Shown here: piece by piece, positions 25,367-37,362 of the stretch | Layout of the letters: each line of letters opens with the position of its first letter | Numbering within the stretch: position 1 is the first letter of the stretch | Source of the DNA: Megachile rotundata | Lineage: Eukaryota; Arthropoda; Insecta; Hymenoptera; Megachilidae | DNA length: 64,000 nucleotides | Reading direction: 5' to 3' | Assembly (NCBI RefSeq): GCF_050947335.1 | Contig: NW_027473499.1 | Span: forward strand, 62,001-126,000 | Position numbers and translations under genes: made by a program | Notes under the pieces: model-generated | Seen by the model: the letters and a program-made list of their open reading frames with translations, nothing else | Database searches by the model: none | What the model was told of the DNA's origin: nothing

Positions 25367-26969
25367 TCGTTTGAACGAATTTTGCTCATTTTCGAACGAT
25401 TCAGACTCTAATTCGCACATATCCGCTGTATTTCGACTCTGTACTATCTAGTTATGTTAAGTTATCCTATCTGAGCACAATTCGACACCACAATGAACAA
25501 TTTTGCTCGTTTTGCACGAATTATGCTCATTTTCGCACGATTCAGCCTCTAATTCGCACATATCCGCTGTAATTCGACTCTGTACTATCTAGTTATGTTA
25601 AGTTATCCTATCTGAGCACAATTCAACACCACAATGAACAATTTTGCTCGTTTTGCACGAATTATGCCCATTTTCGCACGATTCAGCCTCTAATTCGCAC
25701 ATATCCGCTGTAATTCGACTCTGTAGTATCTAGTTATGTTAAGTTATCCTATCTGAGCACAATTCAACACCACAATGAATAATTTTGCTCGTTTTGCACG
25801 AATTATGCTCATTTTCGCACGATTCAGCCTCTAATTCGCACATATCCGCTGTAATTCGACTCTGTACTATCCAGTCATGTTAAGTTATCGTAACTGAGCA
25901 CAATTCAACACCACAATGAACAATTTTGCTCGTTTTGAACGAATTATGCTCATTTTCGAACGATTCAGCCTCTAATTCGCACATATCCGCTGTATTTCGA
26001 CTCTGTACTATCTAGTTATGTTAAGTTATCCTATCTGAGCACAATTCGACACCACAATGAACAATTTTGCTCGTTTTGCACGAATTATGCTCATTTTCGT
26101 ACGATTCAGCCCCTAATTCGCACATATCCGCTGTAATTCGACTCTGTACTATCTAGTTATGTTAAGTTATCCTATCTGAGCACAATTCGACACCACAATG
26201 AACAATTTTGCTCGTTTTGCACGAATTATGCTCATGTTCGCACGATTCAGCCTCTAATTCGCACATATCCGCTGTAATTCGACTCTGTACTATCTAGTTA
26301 TGTTAAGTTATGGTAACTGAGCACAATTCGACACCACAATGAACAATTTTGCTCGTAATGAACGAATTATGCTCATTTTCGCACGATTCAGCCACTAATT
26401 CGCACATATCCGCTGTAATTCGACTCTGTACTATCTAGTCATGTTAAGTTATCGTAACTGAGCACAATTCGACACCACAATGAACAATTTTGCCCGTTTT
26501 GCACGAATTTTGCTCGTTTTGAACGCATTTTGCTCATTTTCGAACGATTCAGCCTCTAATTCGCACATATCCGCTGTATTCGACTCTGTACTATCTAGTT
26601 ATGTTAAGTTATCCTATCTGAGCACAATTCAACACCACAATGAACAATTTTGCTCGTTTTGCACGAATTTTGCTCGTTTTGAACGAATTTTGCTCATTTT
26701 CGAACGATTCAGCCTCTAATTCGCACATATTCCGCTGTATTTCGACTCTGTACTATCTAGTTATGTTAAGTTATCCTATCTGAGCACAATTCGACACCAC
26801 AATGAACAATTTTGCTCGTTTTGCACGAATTATGCTCATTTTCGCACGATTCAGCCTCTAATTCGCACATATCCGCTGTAATTCGACACTGTACTATCTA
26901 GTTATGTTAAGTTATCCTATCTGAGCACAATTCAACACCACAATGAATAATTTTGCTCGTTCTGCACGA
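25367..26969 (+). repeat. Copy 3 of the 1,309-bp unit, with three point indels
   Basis: Matches 21,160-22,720 at 4,208 bp. One T is missing near 25,370, one base is missing at about 26,580 (GTATTCGAC) and one T is extra at 26,731 (CATATTCCGC). After about 26,927 it jumps to a monomer with GTTCTGCACG and TTTTCGAACG, one monomer short of copy 2. Confidence 0.75.
26492..26508 (-). other. CENP-B-box-like site 5
   Basis: Same 17 bases, in a long monomer, 1,449 bp after site 4. The interval holds the one-base deletion near 25,370. Confidence 0.5.
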
Positions 26970-27941
26970 ATTATGCTCATTTTCGAACGATTCAGCCTCT
27001 AATTCGCACATATCCGCTGTATTTCGACTCTGTACTATCTAGTTATGTTAAGTTATCCTATCTGAGCACAATTCGACACCACAATGAACAATTTTGCTCG
27101 TTTTGCACGAATTATACTCATTTTCGTACGATTCAGCCCCTAATTCGCACATATCCGCTGTAATTCGACTCTGTACTATCTAGTTATGTTAAGTTATCCT
27201 ATCTGAGCACAATTCGACACCACAATGAACAATTTTGCTCGTAATGAACGAATTATGCTCATTTTCGCACGATTCAGCCTCTAATTCGCACATATCCGCT
27301 GTAATTCGACTCTGTACTATCTAGTTATGTTAAGTTATCGTAACTGAGCACAATTCGACACCACAATGAACAATTTTGCTCGTTTTGCACGAATTATGCT
27401 CATTTTCGAACGATTCAGCCTCTAATTCGCACATATCCGCTGTAATTCGACTCTGTACTATCTAGTTATGTTAAGTTATCCTATCTGAGCACAATTCGAC
27501 ACCACAATGAACAATTTTGCTCGTTTTGCACGAATTATGCTCATTTTCGTACGATTCAGCCCCTAATTCGCACATATCCGCTGTAATTCGACTCTGTACT
27601 ATCTAGTTATGTTAAGTTATCCTATCTGAGCACAATTCGACACCACAATGAACAATTTTGCTCGTTTTGCACGGATTATGCTCATGTTCGCACGATTCAG
27701 CCTCTAATTCGCACATATCCGCTGTAATTCGACTCTGTACTATCTAGTTATGTTTAGTTATCGTAACTGAGCACAATTCGACACCACAATGAACAATTTT
27801 GCTCGTAATGAACGAATTATGCTCATTTTCGCACGATTCAGCCTCTAATTCGCACATATCCGCTGTAATTCGACTCTGTACTATCTAGTCATGTTAAGTT
27901 ATCGTAACTGAGCACAATTCGACACCACAATGAACAATTTT

Positions 27942-27958
27942 GCCCGTTTTGCACGAAT
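27942..27958 (-). other. CENP-B-box-like site 6
   Basis: Same 17 bases, in a long monomer, 1,450 bp after site 5. Confidence 0.5.
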
Positions 27959-28988
27959 TTTGCTCGTTTTGAACGAATTTTGCTCATTTTCGAACGATTC
28001 AGCCTCTAATTCGCACATATCCGCTGTAATTCGACTCTGTACTATCTAGTTATGTTAAGTTATCGTAACTGAGCACAATTCGACACCACAATGAACAATT
28101 TTGCTCGTTTTGCACGAATTTTGCTCGTTTTGAACGAATTTTGCTCATTTTCGAACGATTCAGCCTCTAATTCGCACATATCCGCTGTATTTCGACTCTG
28201 TACTATCTAGTTATGTTAAGTAATCCTATCTGAGCACAATTCGACACCACAATGAACAATTTTGCTCGTTTTGCACGAATTATGCTCATTTTCGCACGAT
28301 TCGGCCTCTAATTCGCACATATCCGCTGTAATTCGACTCTGTACTATCTAGTTATGTTAAGTTATCCTATCTGAGCACAATTCAACACCACAATGAACAA
28401 TTTTGCTCGTTTTGCACGAATTATGCTCATTTTCGCACGATTCAGCCTCTAATTCGCACATATCCGCTGTAATTCGACTCTGTACTATCTAGTTATGTTA
28501 AGTTATCCTGTCTAAGCACAATTCAACACCACAATGAACAATTTTGCTCGTTTTGCACGAATTTTGCTCGTTTTGAACGAATTTTGCTCATTTTCGAACG
28601 ATTCAGCCTCTAATTCGCACATATCCGCCGTATTTCGACTCTGTACTATCTAGTTATGTTAAGTTATCCTATCTGAACACAATTCGACACCACAATGAAC
28701 AATTTTGCTCGTTTTGCACGAATTATGCTCATTTTCGTACGATTCAGCCCCTAATTCGCACATATCCGCTGTAATTCGACTCTGTACTATCAAGTTGTGT
28801 TAAGTTATCCTATCTGAGCACAATTCGACACCACAATGAACAATTTTGCTCGTAATGAACGAATTATGCTCATTTTCGCACGATTCAGCCTCTAATTCGC
28901 ACATATCCGCTGTAATTCGACTCTGTACTATCTAGTCATGTTAAGTTATCGTAACTGAGCACAATTCGACACCACAATGAACAATTTT

Positions 28989-29005
28989 GCCCGTTTTGCA
29001 CGAAT
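28989..29005 (-). other. CENP-B-box-like site 7
   Basis: Same 17 bases, in a long monomer, 1,047 bp after site 6. Confidence 0.5.
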
Positions 29006-29630
29006 TTTGCTCGTTTTGAACGAATTTTGCTCATTTTCGAACGATTCAGCCTCTAATTCGCACATATCCGCTGTAATTCGACTCTGTACTATCTAGTTAT
29101 GTTAAGTTATCGTAACTGAGCACAATTCGACACCACAATGAACAATTTTGCTCGTTTTGCACGAATTTTGCTCGTTTTGAACGAATTTTGCTCATTTTCG
29201 AACGATTCATCCTCTAATTCGCACATATCCGCTGCAATTCGACTCTGTACTATCTAGTTGTGTTAAGTTATCCTATCTGAACACAATTCGACACCACAAT
29301 GAACAATTTTGCTCGTTTTGCACGAATTATGCTCATTTTCGCACGATTCAGCCTCTAATTCGCACATATCCGCTGTAATTCGACTCTGTACTATCCAGTC
29401 ATGTTAAGTTATCGTAACTGAGCACAATTCAACACCACAATGAAGAATTTTGCTCGTTTTGAACGAATTATGCTCATTTTCGAACGATTCAGCCTCTAAT
29501 TCGCACATATCCGCTGTATTTCGACTCTGTACTATCTAGTTATGTTAAGTTATCCTATCTGAGCACAATTCGACACCACAATGAACAATTTTGCTCGTTT
29601 TGCACGAATTATGCTCATTTTCGTACGATT

Positions 29631-29660
29631 CAGCCCCTAATTTCGCACAAATTCCGCTGT
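29631..29660 (+). other. Monomer with two extra bases
   Basis: TAATTTCGCACAAATTCCG has one extra T in each of two places compared with its copy near 31,990-32,010. It is the only two-base length change found; all the others are single bases. Confidence 0.85.
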
Positions 29661-30440
29661 AATTCGACTCTGTACTATCTAGTTATGTTAAGTTATCCTA
29701 TCTGAGCACAATTCGACACCACAATGAACAATTTTGCTCGTAATGAACGAATTATGCTCATTTTCGCACGATTCAGCCTCTAATTCGCACATATCCGCTG
29801 TAATTCGACTCTGTACTATCTAGTTATGTTAAGTTATCGTAACTGAGCACAATTCGACACCACAATGAACAATTTTGCTCGTTTTGCACGAATTATGCTC
29901 ATTTTCGAACGATTCAGCCTCTAATTCGCACATATCCGCTGTAATTCGACTCTGTACTATCTAGTTATGTTAAGTTATCCTATCTGAGCACAATTCGACA
30001 CCACAATGAACAATTTTGCTCGTTTTGCACGAATTATGCTCATTTTCGTACGATTCAGCCCCTAATTCGCACATATCCGCTGTAATTCGACTCTGTACTA
30101 TCTAGTTATGTTAAGTTATCCTATCTGAGCACAATTCGACAACACAATGAACAATTTTGCTCGTTTTGCACGGATTATGCTCATGTTCGCACGATTCAGC
30201 CTCTAATTCGCACATATCCGCTGTAATTCGACTCTGTACTATCTAGTTATGTTAAGTTATCGTAACTGAGCACAATTCGACACCACAATGAACAATTTTG
30301 CTCGTAATGAACGAATTATGCTCATTTTCGCACGATTCAGCCTCTAATTCGCACATATCCGCTGTAATTCGACTCTGTACTATCTAGTCATGTTAAGTTA
30401 TCGTAACTGAGCACAATTCGACACCACAATGAACAATTTT

Positions 30441-30457
30441 GCCCGTTTTGCACGAAT
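30441..30457 (-). other. CENP-B-box-like site 8
   Basis: Same 17 bases, in a long monomer, 1,452 bp after site 7. The interval holds the two extra bases at 29,641-29,655. Confidence 0.5.
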
Positions 30458-30900
30458 TTTGCTCGTTTTGAACGAATTTTGCTCATTTTCGAACGATTCA
30501 GCCTCTAATTCGCACATATCCGCTGTAATTCGACTCTGTACTATCTAGTTATGTTAAGTTATCGTAACTGAGCACAATTCGACACCACAATGAACAATTT
30601 TGCTCGTTTTGCACGAATTTTGCTCGTTTTGAACGAATTTTGCTCATTTTCGAACGATTCAGCCTCTAATTCGCACATATCCGCTGTATTTCGACTCTGT
30701 ACTATCTAGTTATGTTAAGTAATCCTATCTGAGCACAATTCGACACCACAATGAACAATTTTGCTCGTTTTGCACGAATTATGCTCATTTTCGCACGATT
30801 CGGCCTCTAATTCGCACATATCCGCTGTAATTCGACTCTGTACTATCTAGTTATGTTAAGTTATCCTATCTGAGCACAATTCAACACCACAATGAACAAT

Positions 30901-30962
30901 TTTGCTCGTTTTGCACGAATTATGCTCATTTTGAACGAATTTTGCTCATTTTCGAACGATTC
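30901..30962 (+). repeat. Hybrid monomer: unequal-exchange junction
   Basis: The three sub-repeats read AATTTTGCTCG, AATTATGCTCATTTTGAACG and AATTTTGCTCATTTTCG. The middle one starts like the second sub-repeat of a short monomer and ends like the middle one of a long monomer. In copy 1 those two halves lie exactly 141 bp apart (GCTCA at 28,425, GCTCG at 28,566). The switch falls in the TTTT at about 30,929-30,932. The missing sequence (the CCTGTCTAAG monomer, at 28,510) is still present near 33,385 and 43,878. Confidence 0.85.
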
Positions 30963-31346
30963 AGCCTCTAATTCGCACATATCCGCCGTATTTCGACTCT
31001 GTACTATCTAGTTATGTTAAGTTATCCTATCTGAACACAATTCGACACCACAATGAACAATTTTGCTCGTTTTGCACGAATTATGCTCATTTTCGTACGA
31101 TTCAGCCCCTAATTCGCACATATCCGCTGTAATTCGACTCTGTACTATCAAGTTGTGTTAAGTTATCCTATCTGAGCACAATTCGACACCACAATGAACA
31201 ATTTTGCTCGTAATGAACGAATTATGCTCATTTTCGCACGATTCAGCCTCTAATTCGCACATATCCGCTGTAATTCGACTCTGTACTATCTAGTCATGTT
31301 AAGTTATCGTAACTGAGCACAATTCGACACCACAATGAACAATTTT

Positions 31347-31363
31347 GCCCGTTTTGCACGAAT
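31347..31363 (-). other. CENP-B-box-like site 9
   Basis: Same 17 bases, in a long monomer, 906 bp after site 8. This is 141 less than the matching 1,047-bp interval, because of the deletion near 30,930. Confidence 0.5.
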
Positions 31364-31825
31364 TTTGCTCGTTTTGAACGAATTTTGCTCATTTTCGAAC
31401 GATTCAGCCTCTAATTCGCACATATCCGCTGTAATTCGACTCTGTACTATCTAGTTATGTTAAGTTATCGTAACTGAGCACAATTCGACACCACAATGAA
31501 CAATTTTGCTCGTTTTGCACGAATTTTGCTCGTTTTGAACGAATTTTGCTCATTTTCGAACGATTCATCCTCTAATTCGCACATATCCGCTGCAATTCGA
31601 CTCTGTACTATCTAGTTGTGTTAAGTTATCCTATCTGAACACAATTCGACACCACAATGAACAATTTTGCTCGTTTTGCACGAATTATGCTCATTTTCGC
31701 ACGATTCAGCCTCTAATTCGCACATATCCGCTGTAATTCGACTCTGTACTATCCAGTCATGTTAAGTTATCGTAACTGAGCACAATTCAACACCACAATG
31801 AAGAATTTTGCTCGTTTTGAACGAA

Positions 31826-33040
31826 TTATGCTCATTTTCGAACGATTCAGCCTCTAATTCGCACATATCCGCTGTATTTCGACTCTGTACTATCTAGTTA
31901 TGTTAAGTTATCCTATCTGAGCACAATTCGACACCACAATGAACAATTTTGCTCGTTTTGCACGAATTATGCTCATTTTCGTACGATTCAGCCCCTAATT
32001 CGCACAAATCCGCTGTAATTCGACTCTGTACTATCTAGTTATGTTAAGTTATCCTATCTGAGCACAATTCGACACCACAATGAACAATTTTGCTCGTAAT
32101 GAACGAATTATGCTCATTTTCGCACGATTCAGCCTCTAATTCGCACATATCCGCTGTAATTCGACTCTGTACTATCTAGTTATGTTAAGTTATCGTAACT
32201 GAGCACAATTCGACACCACAATGAACAATTTTGCTCGTTTTGCACGAATTATGCTCATTTTCGAACGATTCAGCCTCTAATTCGCACATATCCGCTGTAA
32301 TTCGACTCTGTACTATCTAGTTATGTTAAGTTATCCTATCTGAGCACAATTCGACACCACAATGAACAATTTTGCTCGTTTTGCACGAATTATGCTCATT
32401 TTCGTACGATTCAGCCCCTAATTCGCACATATCCGCTGTAATTCGACTCTGTACTATCTAGTTATGTTAAGTTATCCTATCTGAGCACAATTCGACACCA
32501 CAATGAACAATTTTGCTCGTTTTGCACGGATTATGCTCATGTTCGCACGATTCAGCCTCTAATTCGCACATATCCGCTGTAATTCGACTCTGTACTATCT
32601 AGTTATGTTAAGTTATCGTAACTGAGCACAATTCGACACCACAATGAACAATTTTGCTCGTAATGAACGAATTATGCTCATTTTCGCACGATTCAGCCTC
32701 TAATTCGCACATATCCGCTGTAATTCGACTCTGTACTATCTAGTCATGTTAAGTTATCGTAACTGAGCACAATTCGACACCACAATGAACAATTTTGCCC
32801 GTTTTGCACGAATTTTGCTCGTTTTGAACGAATTTTGCTCATTTTCGAACGATTCAGCCTCTAATTCGCACATATCCGCTGTAATTCGACTCTGTACTAT
32901 CTAGTTATGTTAAGTTATCGTAACTGAGCACAATTCGACACCACAATGAACAATTTTGCTCGTTTTGCACGAATTTTGCTCGTTTTGAACGAATTTCGCT
33001 CATTTTCGAACGATTCAGCCTCTAATTCGCACATATCCGC
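31826..33040 (+). repeat. Partial copy 3 of the ~2.5-kb unit
   Basis: Matches copy 2 at a displacement of 2,356 bp, up to the long monomer near 32,960, then diverges. It shares CACAAATCCG (near 32,005) with copy 2 but lacks that copy's two extra bases, so the insertions came after duplication. Confidence 0.8.
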
Positions 33041-33189
33041 TGTAATTCGACTCTGTACTATCTAGTTATGTTAAGTTATCGTAACTGAGCACAATTCGAC
33101 ACCACAATGAACAATTTTGCTCGTTTTGCACGAATTTTGCTCGTTTTGAACGAATTTTGCTCATTTTCGAACGATTCAGCCTCTAATTC
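32707..33189 (+). repeat. Three consecutive long monomers
   Basis: Starts at 32,707, 32,868 and 33,029, and the next at 33,190, give 3x161 bp. This is the only run of three long monomers I found. Pairs occur near 22,290/22,450, 26,500/26,660, 27,950/28,110, 28,995/29,155, 30,450/30,610, 31,350/31,510 and 57,500/57,660. All of these pairs except the last begin with a GCCCG monomer. Confidence 0.85.
32797..32813 (-). other. CENP-B-box-like site 10
   Basis: Same 17 bases, in the first of three consecutive long monomers, 1,450 bp after site 9. Confidence 0.5.
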
Positions 33190-33999
33190 GCACATATCCG
33201 CTGTAATTCGACTCTGCACTATCTAGTTGTGTTAAGTTATCCTATCTGAGCACAATTCAACACCACAATGAACAATTTTGCTCGTTTTGCACGAATTATG
33301 CTCATTTTCGCACGATTCAGCCTCTAATTCGCACATATCCGCTGTAATTCGACTCTGTACTATCTAGTTATGTTAAGTTATCCTGTCTAAGCACAATTCA
33401 ACACCACAATGAACAATTTTGCTCGTTTTGCACGAATTTTGCTCGTTTTGAACGAATTTTGCTCATTTTCGAACGATTCAGCCTCTAATTCGCACATATC
33501 CGCCGTATTTCGACTCTGTACTATCTAGTTATGTTAAGTTATCCTATCTGAACACAATTCGACACCACAATGAACAATTTTGCTCGTTTTGCACGAATTA
33601 TGCTCATTTTCGCACGATTCAGCCTCTAATTCGCACATATCCGCTGCAATTCGACTCTGTACTATCTAGTTGTGTTAAGTTATCCTATCTGAACACAATT
33701 CGACACCACAATGAACAATTTTGCTCGTTTTGCACGAATTATGCTCATTTTCGCACGATTCAGCCTCTAATTCGCACATATCCGCTGTAATTCGACTCTG
33801 TACTATCTAGTTATGTTAAGTTATCCTATCTGAGCACAATTCAACACCACAATGAACAATTTTGCTCGTTTTGCACGAATTTTGCTCGTTTTGAACGAAT
33901 TTTGCTCATTTTCGAACGATTCAGCCTCTAATTCGCACATATCCGCTATATTTCGACTCTGTACTATCGAGTTATGTTAAGTTATCCTATCTGAGCACA
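33041..33999 (+). repeat. Satellite stretch with CCTGTCTAAG and CTATATTTCG monomers
   Basis: Contains the CCTGTCTAAG long monomer (33,385), two CTGAACAC monomers and the first linked CCGCTATATTTCG + TATCGAGTTATG monomer (near 33,950). That last pair recurs at 38,840, 45,709, 48,428, 49,435, 52,033 and 54,369. Confidence 0.8.
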
Positions 34000-35107
34000 A
34001 TTCGACACCACAATGAACAATTTTGCTCGTTTTGCACGAATTATGCTCATTTTCGTACGATTCAGCCCCTAATTCGCACATATCCGCTGTAATTCGACTC
34101 TGTACTATCAAGTTGTGTTAAGTTATCCTATCTGAGCACAATTCGACACCACAATGAACAATTTTGCTCGTAATGAACGAATTATGCACATTTTCGCACG
34201 ATTCAGCCTCTAATTCGCACATATCCGCTGTAATTCGACTCTGTACTATCTAGTTATGTTAAGTTATCCTATCTGAGCACAATTCGACACCACAATGAAC
34301 AATTTTGCTCGTAATGAACGAATTATGCTCATTTTCGCACGATTCAGCCTCTAATTCGCACGTATCCGCTGTAATTCGACTCTGTACTATCTAGTTATGT
34401 TAAGTTATCGTAACTGAGCACAATTCGACACCACAATGAACAATTTTGCTCGTAATGAACGAATTATGCTCATTTTCGCACGATTCAGCCTCTAATTCGC
34501 ACATATCCGCTGTAATTTGACTCTGTACTATCTAGGCATGTTAAGTTATCGTAACTGAGCACAATTCAACACCACAATGAACAATTTTGCTCGTTTTGCA
34601 CGAATTTTGCTTGTTTTGAACGAATTTTGCTCATTTTCGAACGATTCAGCCTCTAATTCGCACATATCCGCTGTATTTCGACTCTGTACTATCTAGTTAT
34701 GTTAAGTAATCCTATCTGAGCACAATTCGACACCACAATGAACAATTTTGCTCGTTTTGCACGAATTATGCTCATTTTCGCACGATTCAGCCTCTAATTC
34801 GCACATATCCGCTGTAATTCGACTCTGTACTATCTAGTTATGTTAAGTTATCCTATCTGAGCACAATTCAACACCACAATGAACAATTTTGCTCGTTTTG
34901 CACGAATTATGCTCCTTTTCGCACGATTCAGCCTCTAATTCGCACATATCCGCTGTAATTCGACTCTGTACTATCTAGTTATGTTAAGTTATCCTATCTG
35001 AGCACAATTCAACACCACAATGAACAATTTTGCTCGTTTTGCACGAATTATGCTCATGTTCGCACGATTCAGCCTCTAATTCGCACATATCCGCTGTAAT
35101 TCGACTC

Positions 35108-35119
35108 TGTAGTTCTAGT
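35108..35119 (+). other. One-base deletion shared by two block copies
   Basis: GTAGTTCTAG replaces GTAGTATCTAG. The same deletion is present at about 40,995 in the second copy of this block, so it predates the duplication. Confidence 0.85.
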
Positions 35120-36239
35120 TATGTTAAGTTATCCTATCTGAGCACAATTCAACACCACAATGAACAATTTTGCTCGTTTTGCACGAATTATGCTCATTTT
35201 CGCACGATTCAGCCTCTAATTCGCACATATCCGCTGTAATTCGACTCTGTACTATCTAGTTATGTTAAGTTATCGTAACTGAGCACAATTCGACACCACA
35301 ATGAACAATTTTGCTCGTAATGAACGAATTATGCTCATTTTCGCACTATTCAGCCTCTAATTCGCACATATACGCTGTAATTCGACTCTGTACTCTCTAG
35401 TTATGTTAAGTTATCCTATCTGAGCACAATTCAACACCACAATGAACAATTTTGCTCGTTTTGCACGAATTATGCTCATGTTCGCACGATTCAGCCTCTA
35501 ATTCGCACATATCCGCTGTAATTCGACTCTGTAGTATCTAGTTATGTTAAGTTATCCTATCTGAGCACAATTCAACACCACAATGAACAATTTTGCTCGT
35601 TTTGCACGAATTTTGCTCGTTTTGAACGAATTTTGCTCATTTTCGAACGATTCAGCCTCTAATTCGCACATATCCGCTGTAATTCGACTCTGTACTATCT
35701 AGTTATGTTAAGTTATCGTAACTGAGCACAATTCGACACCACAATGAACAATTTTGCTCGTTTTGCACGAATTATGCTCATTTTCGCTCGATTCAGCCTC
35801 TAATTCGCACATATCCGCTGTAATTCGACTCTGTACTATCTAGTTATGTTAAGTTATCCTATCTGAGCACAATTCGACACCACAATGAACAATTTTGCTC
35901 GTTTTGCACGAATTATGCTCATTTTCGCACGATTCAGCCTCTAATTCGCACATATCCGCTGTAATTCGACTCTGTACTATCTAGTTATGTTAAGTTATCG
36001 TAACTGAGCACAATTCGACACCACAATGAACAATTTTGCTCGTAATGAACGAATTATGCTCATTTTCGCACGATTCAGCCTCTATTTCGCACATATCCGC
36101 TGTAATTCGACTCTGTACTATCTAGTTATGTTAAGTTATCGTGACTGAGCACAATTCGACACCACAATGAACAATTTTGCTCGTAATGAACGAATTATGC
36201 TCATTTTCGTACGATTCAGCCTCTAATTCGCACATATCC

Positions 36240-36964
36240 GCTGTAATTCGACTCTGTAGTATCTAGTTATGTTAAGTTATCCTATCTGAGCACAATTCAA
36301 CACCACAATGAACAATTTTGCTCGTTTTGCACGAATTTTGCTCGTTTTGAACGAATTTTGCTCATTTTCGAACGATTCAGCCCCTAATTCGCACATATCC
36401 GCTGTATTTCGAGTCTGTACTATCTAGTTATTTTAAGTTATCCTATCTGAGCACAATTCGACACCACAATGAACAATTTTGCTCGTTTTACACGAATTAT
36501 GCTCATTTTCGCACGATTCGGCCTCTAATTCGCACATATCCGCTGCAATTCGACTCTGTACCATCTAGTTATGTTAAGTTATCGTAACTGAGCACAATTC
36601 GACACCACAATGAACAATTTTGCTCGGTTTGCACGAATTATGCTCATTTTCGTACGATGCAGCCCCTAATTCGCACATATCCGCTGTAATTCGACTCTGT
36701 ACTATCTAGTTATGTTAAGTTATCCTATCTGAGCACAATTCGACACCACAATGAACAATTTTGCTCGTAATGAACGAATTTTGCTCATTTTCGAACGATT
36801 CAGCCTCTAATTCGCACATATCCGCTGTATTTCGACTCTGTACTATCTAGTTATGTTAAGTTATCCTATCTGAGCACAATTGGACACCACAATGAACAAT
36901 TTTGCTCGTTTTGCACGAATTGTGCTCATTTTCGCACGATTCAGCCTCTAATTCGCACATATCC
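36240..36964 (+). repeat. 725-bp segment missing from the second copy
   Basis: Five monomers (four short, one long) present only in the left copy. Its order, TAGTATCTAG long monomer, GAGTCTG/TTATTTTAAG, TTTTACACG/CGGCC, GCAATTCG with GTACCATCTAG, recurs after TACGATTCAGCCTC near 58,405, 60,718 and 62,028. The segment's relatives therefore lie about 22 kb away rather than in the neighbouring copy. Confidence 0.75.
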
Positions 36965-37351
36965 GCTGTAATTCGACTCTGTACTATCTAGTTATGTTAA
37001 GTTATCCTATCTGAGCACAATTCAACACCACAATGAACAATTTTGCTCGTTTTGCACGAATTATGCTCATTTTCGCACGATTCAGCCTCTAATTCGTACA
37101 TATCCGCTGTAATTCGACTCTGTACTATCTAGTTATGTTAAGTTATCCTATCTGAGCACAATTCAACACCACAATGAACAATTTTGCTCGTTTTGCACGA
37201 ATTATGCTCATGTTCGCACGATTCAGCCTCTAATTCGCACATATCCGCTGTAATTCGACTCTGTAGTATCTAATTATGTTAAGTTATCCTATCTGAGCAC
37301 AATTCAACACCACAATGAACAATTTTGCTCGTTTTGCACGAATTATGCTTA

Positions 37352-37362
37352 TTTTCAGCACG
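37352..37362 (+). other. One-base insertion shared by two block copies
   Basis: TTTTCAGCACG replaces TTTTCGCACG, next to a GCTTATTTTC change. Both recur at 42,513 in the second copy, an inherited pair of markers. Confidence 0.85.

Larger units (their letters stand above)
26970..29467 (+). repeat. Copy 1 of a ~2.5-kb unit (17 monomers)
   Basis: Seventeen monomers, five long. It is followed by two further copies. Markers are CACGGATTATG (27,672; 30,171; 32,527), TATCAAGTTGTG (28,791; 31,149), GATTCATCC (near 29,205; 31,563) and GAAGAATTTTG (near 29,443; 31,801). It contains perfect CENP-B-like sites at 27,942 and 28,989. Confidence 0.85.
29468..31825 (+). repeat. Copy 2 of the ~2.5-kb unit, one monomer deleted
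   Basis: Sixteen monomers where copy 1 has seventeen. The missing 141 bp is explained by the hybrid monomer at about 30,901-30,960. Two extra bases lie at 29,641-29,655 (TAATTTCGCACAAATTCCG). It contains perfect CENP-B-like sites at 30,441 and 31,347. Confidence 0.85.

Noticed and set aside
26480..26719. 79-codon plus-strand open frame
   Set aside because: It exists because a one-base deletion near 26,580 shifts the frame past the usual stops across two long monomers. Satellite sequence, not a gene.
35030..35239. 69-codon plus-strand open frame, identical at 40,911-41,120
   Set aside because: Created by the shared one-base deletion at 35,114/40,995, and duplicated with the block. Satellite sequence, not a gene.
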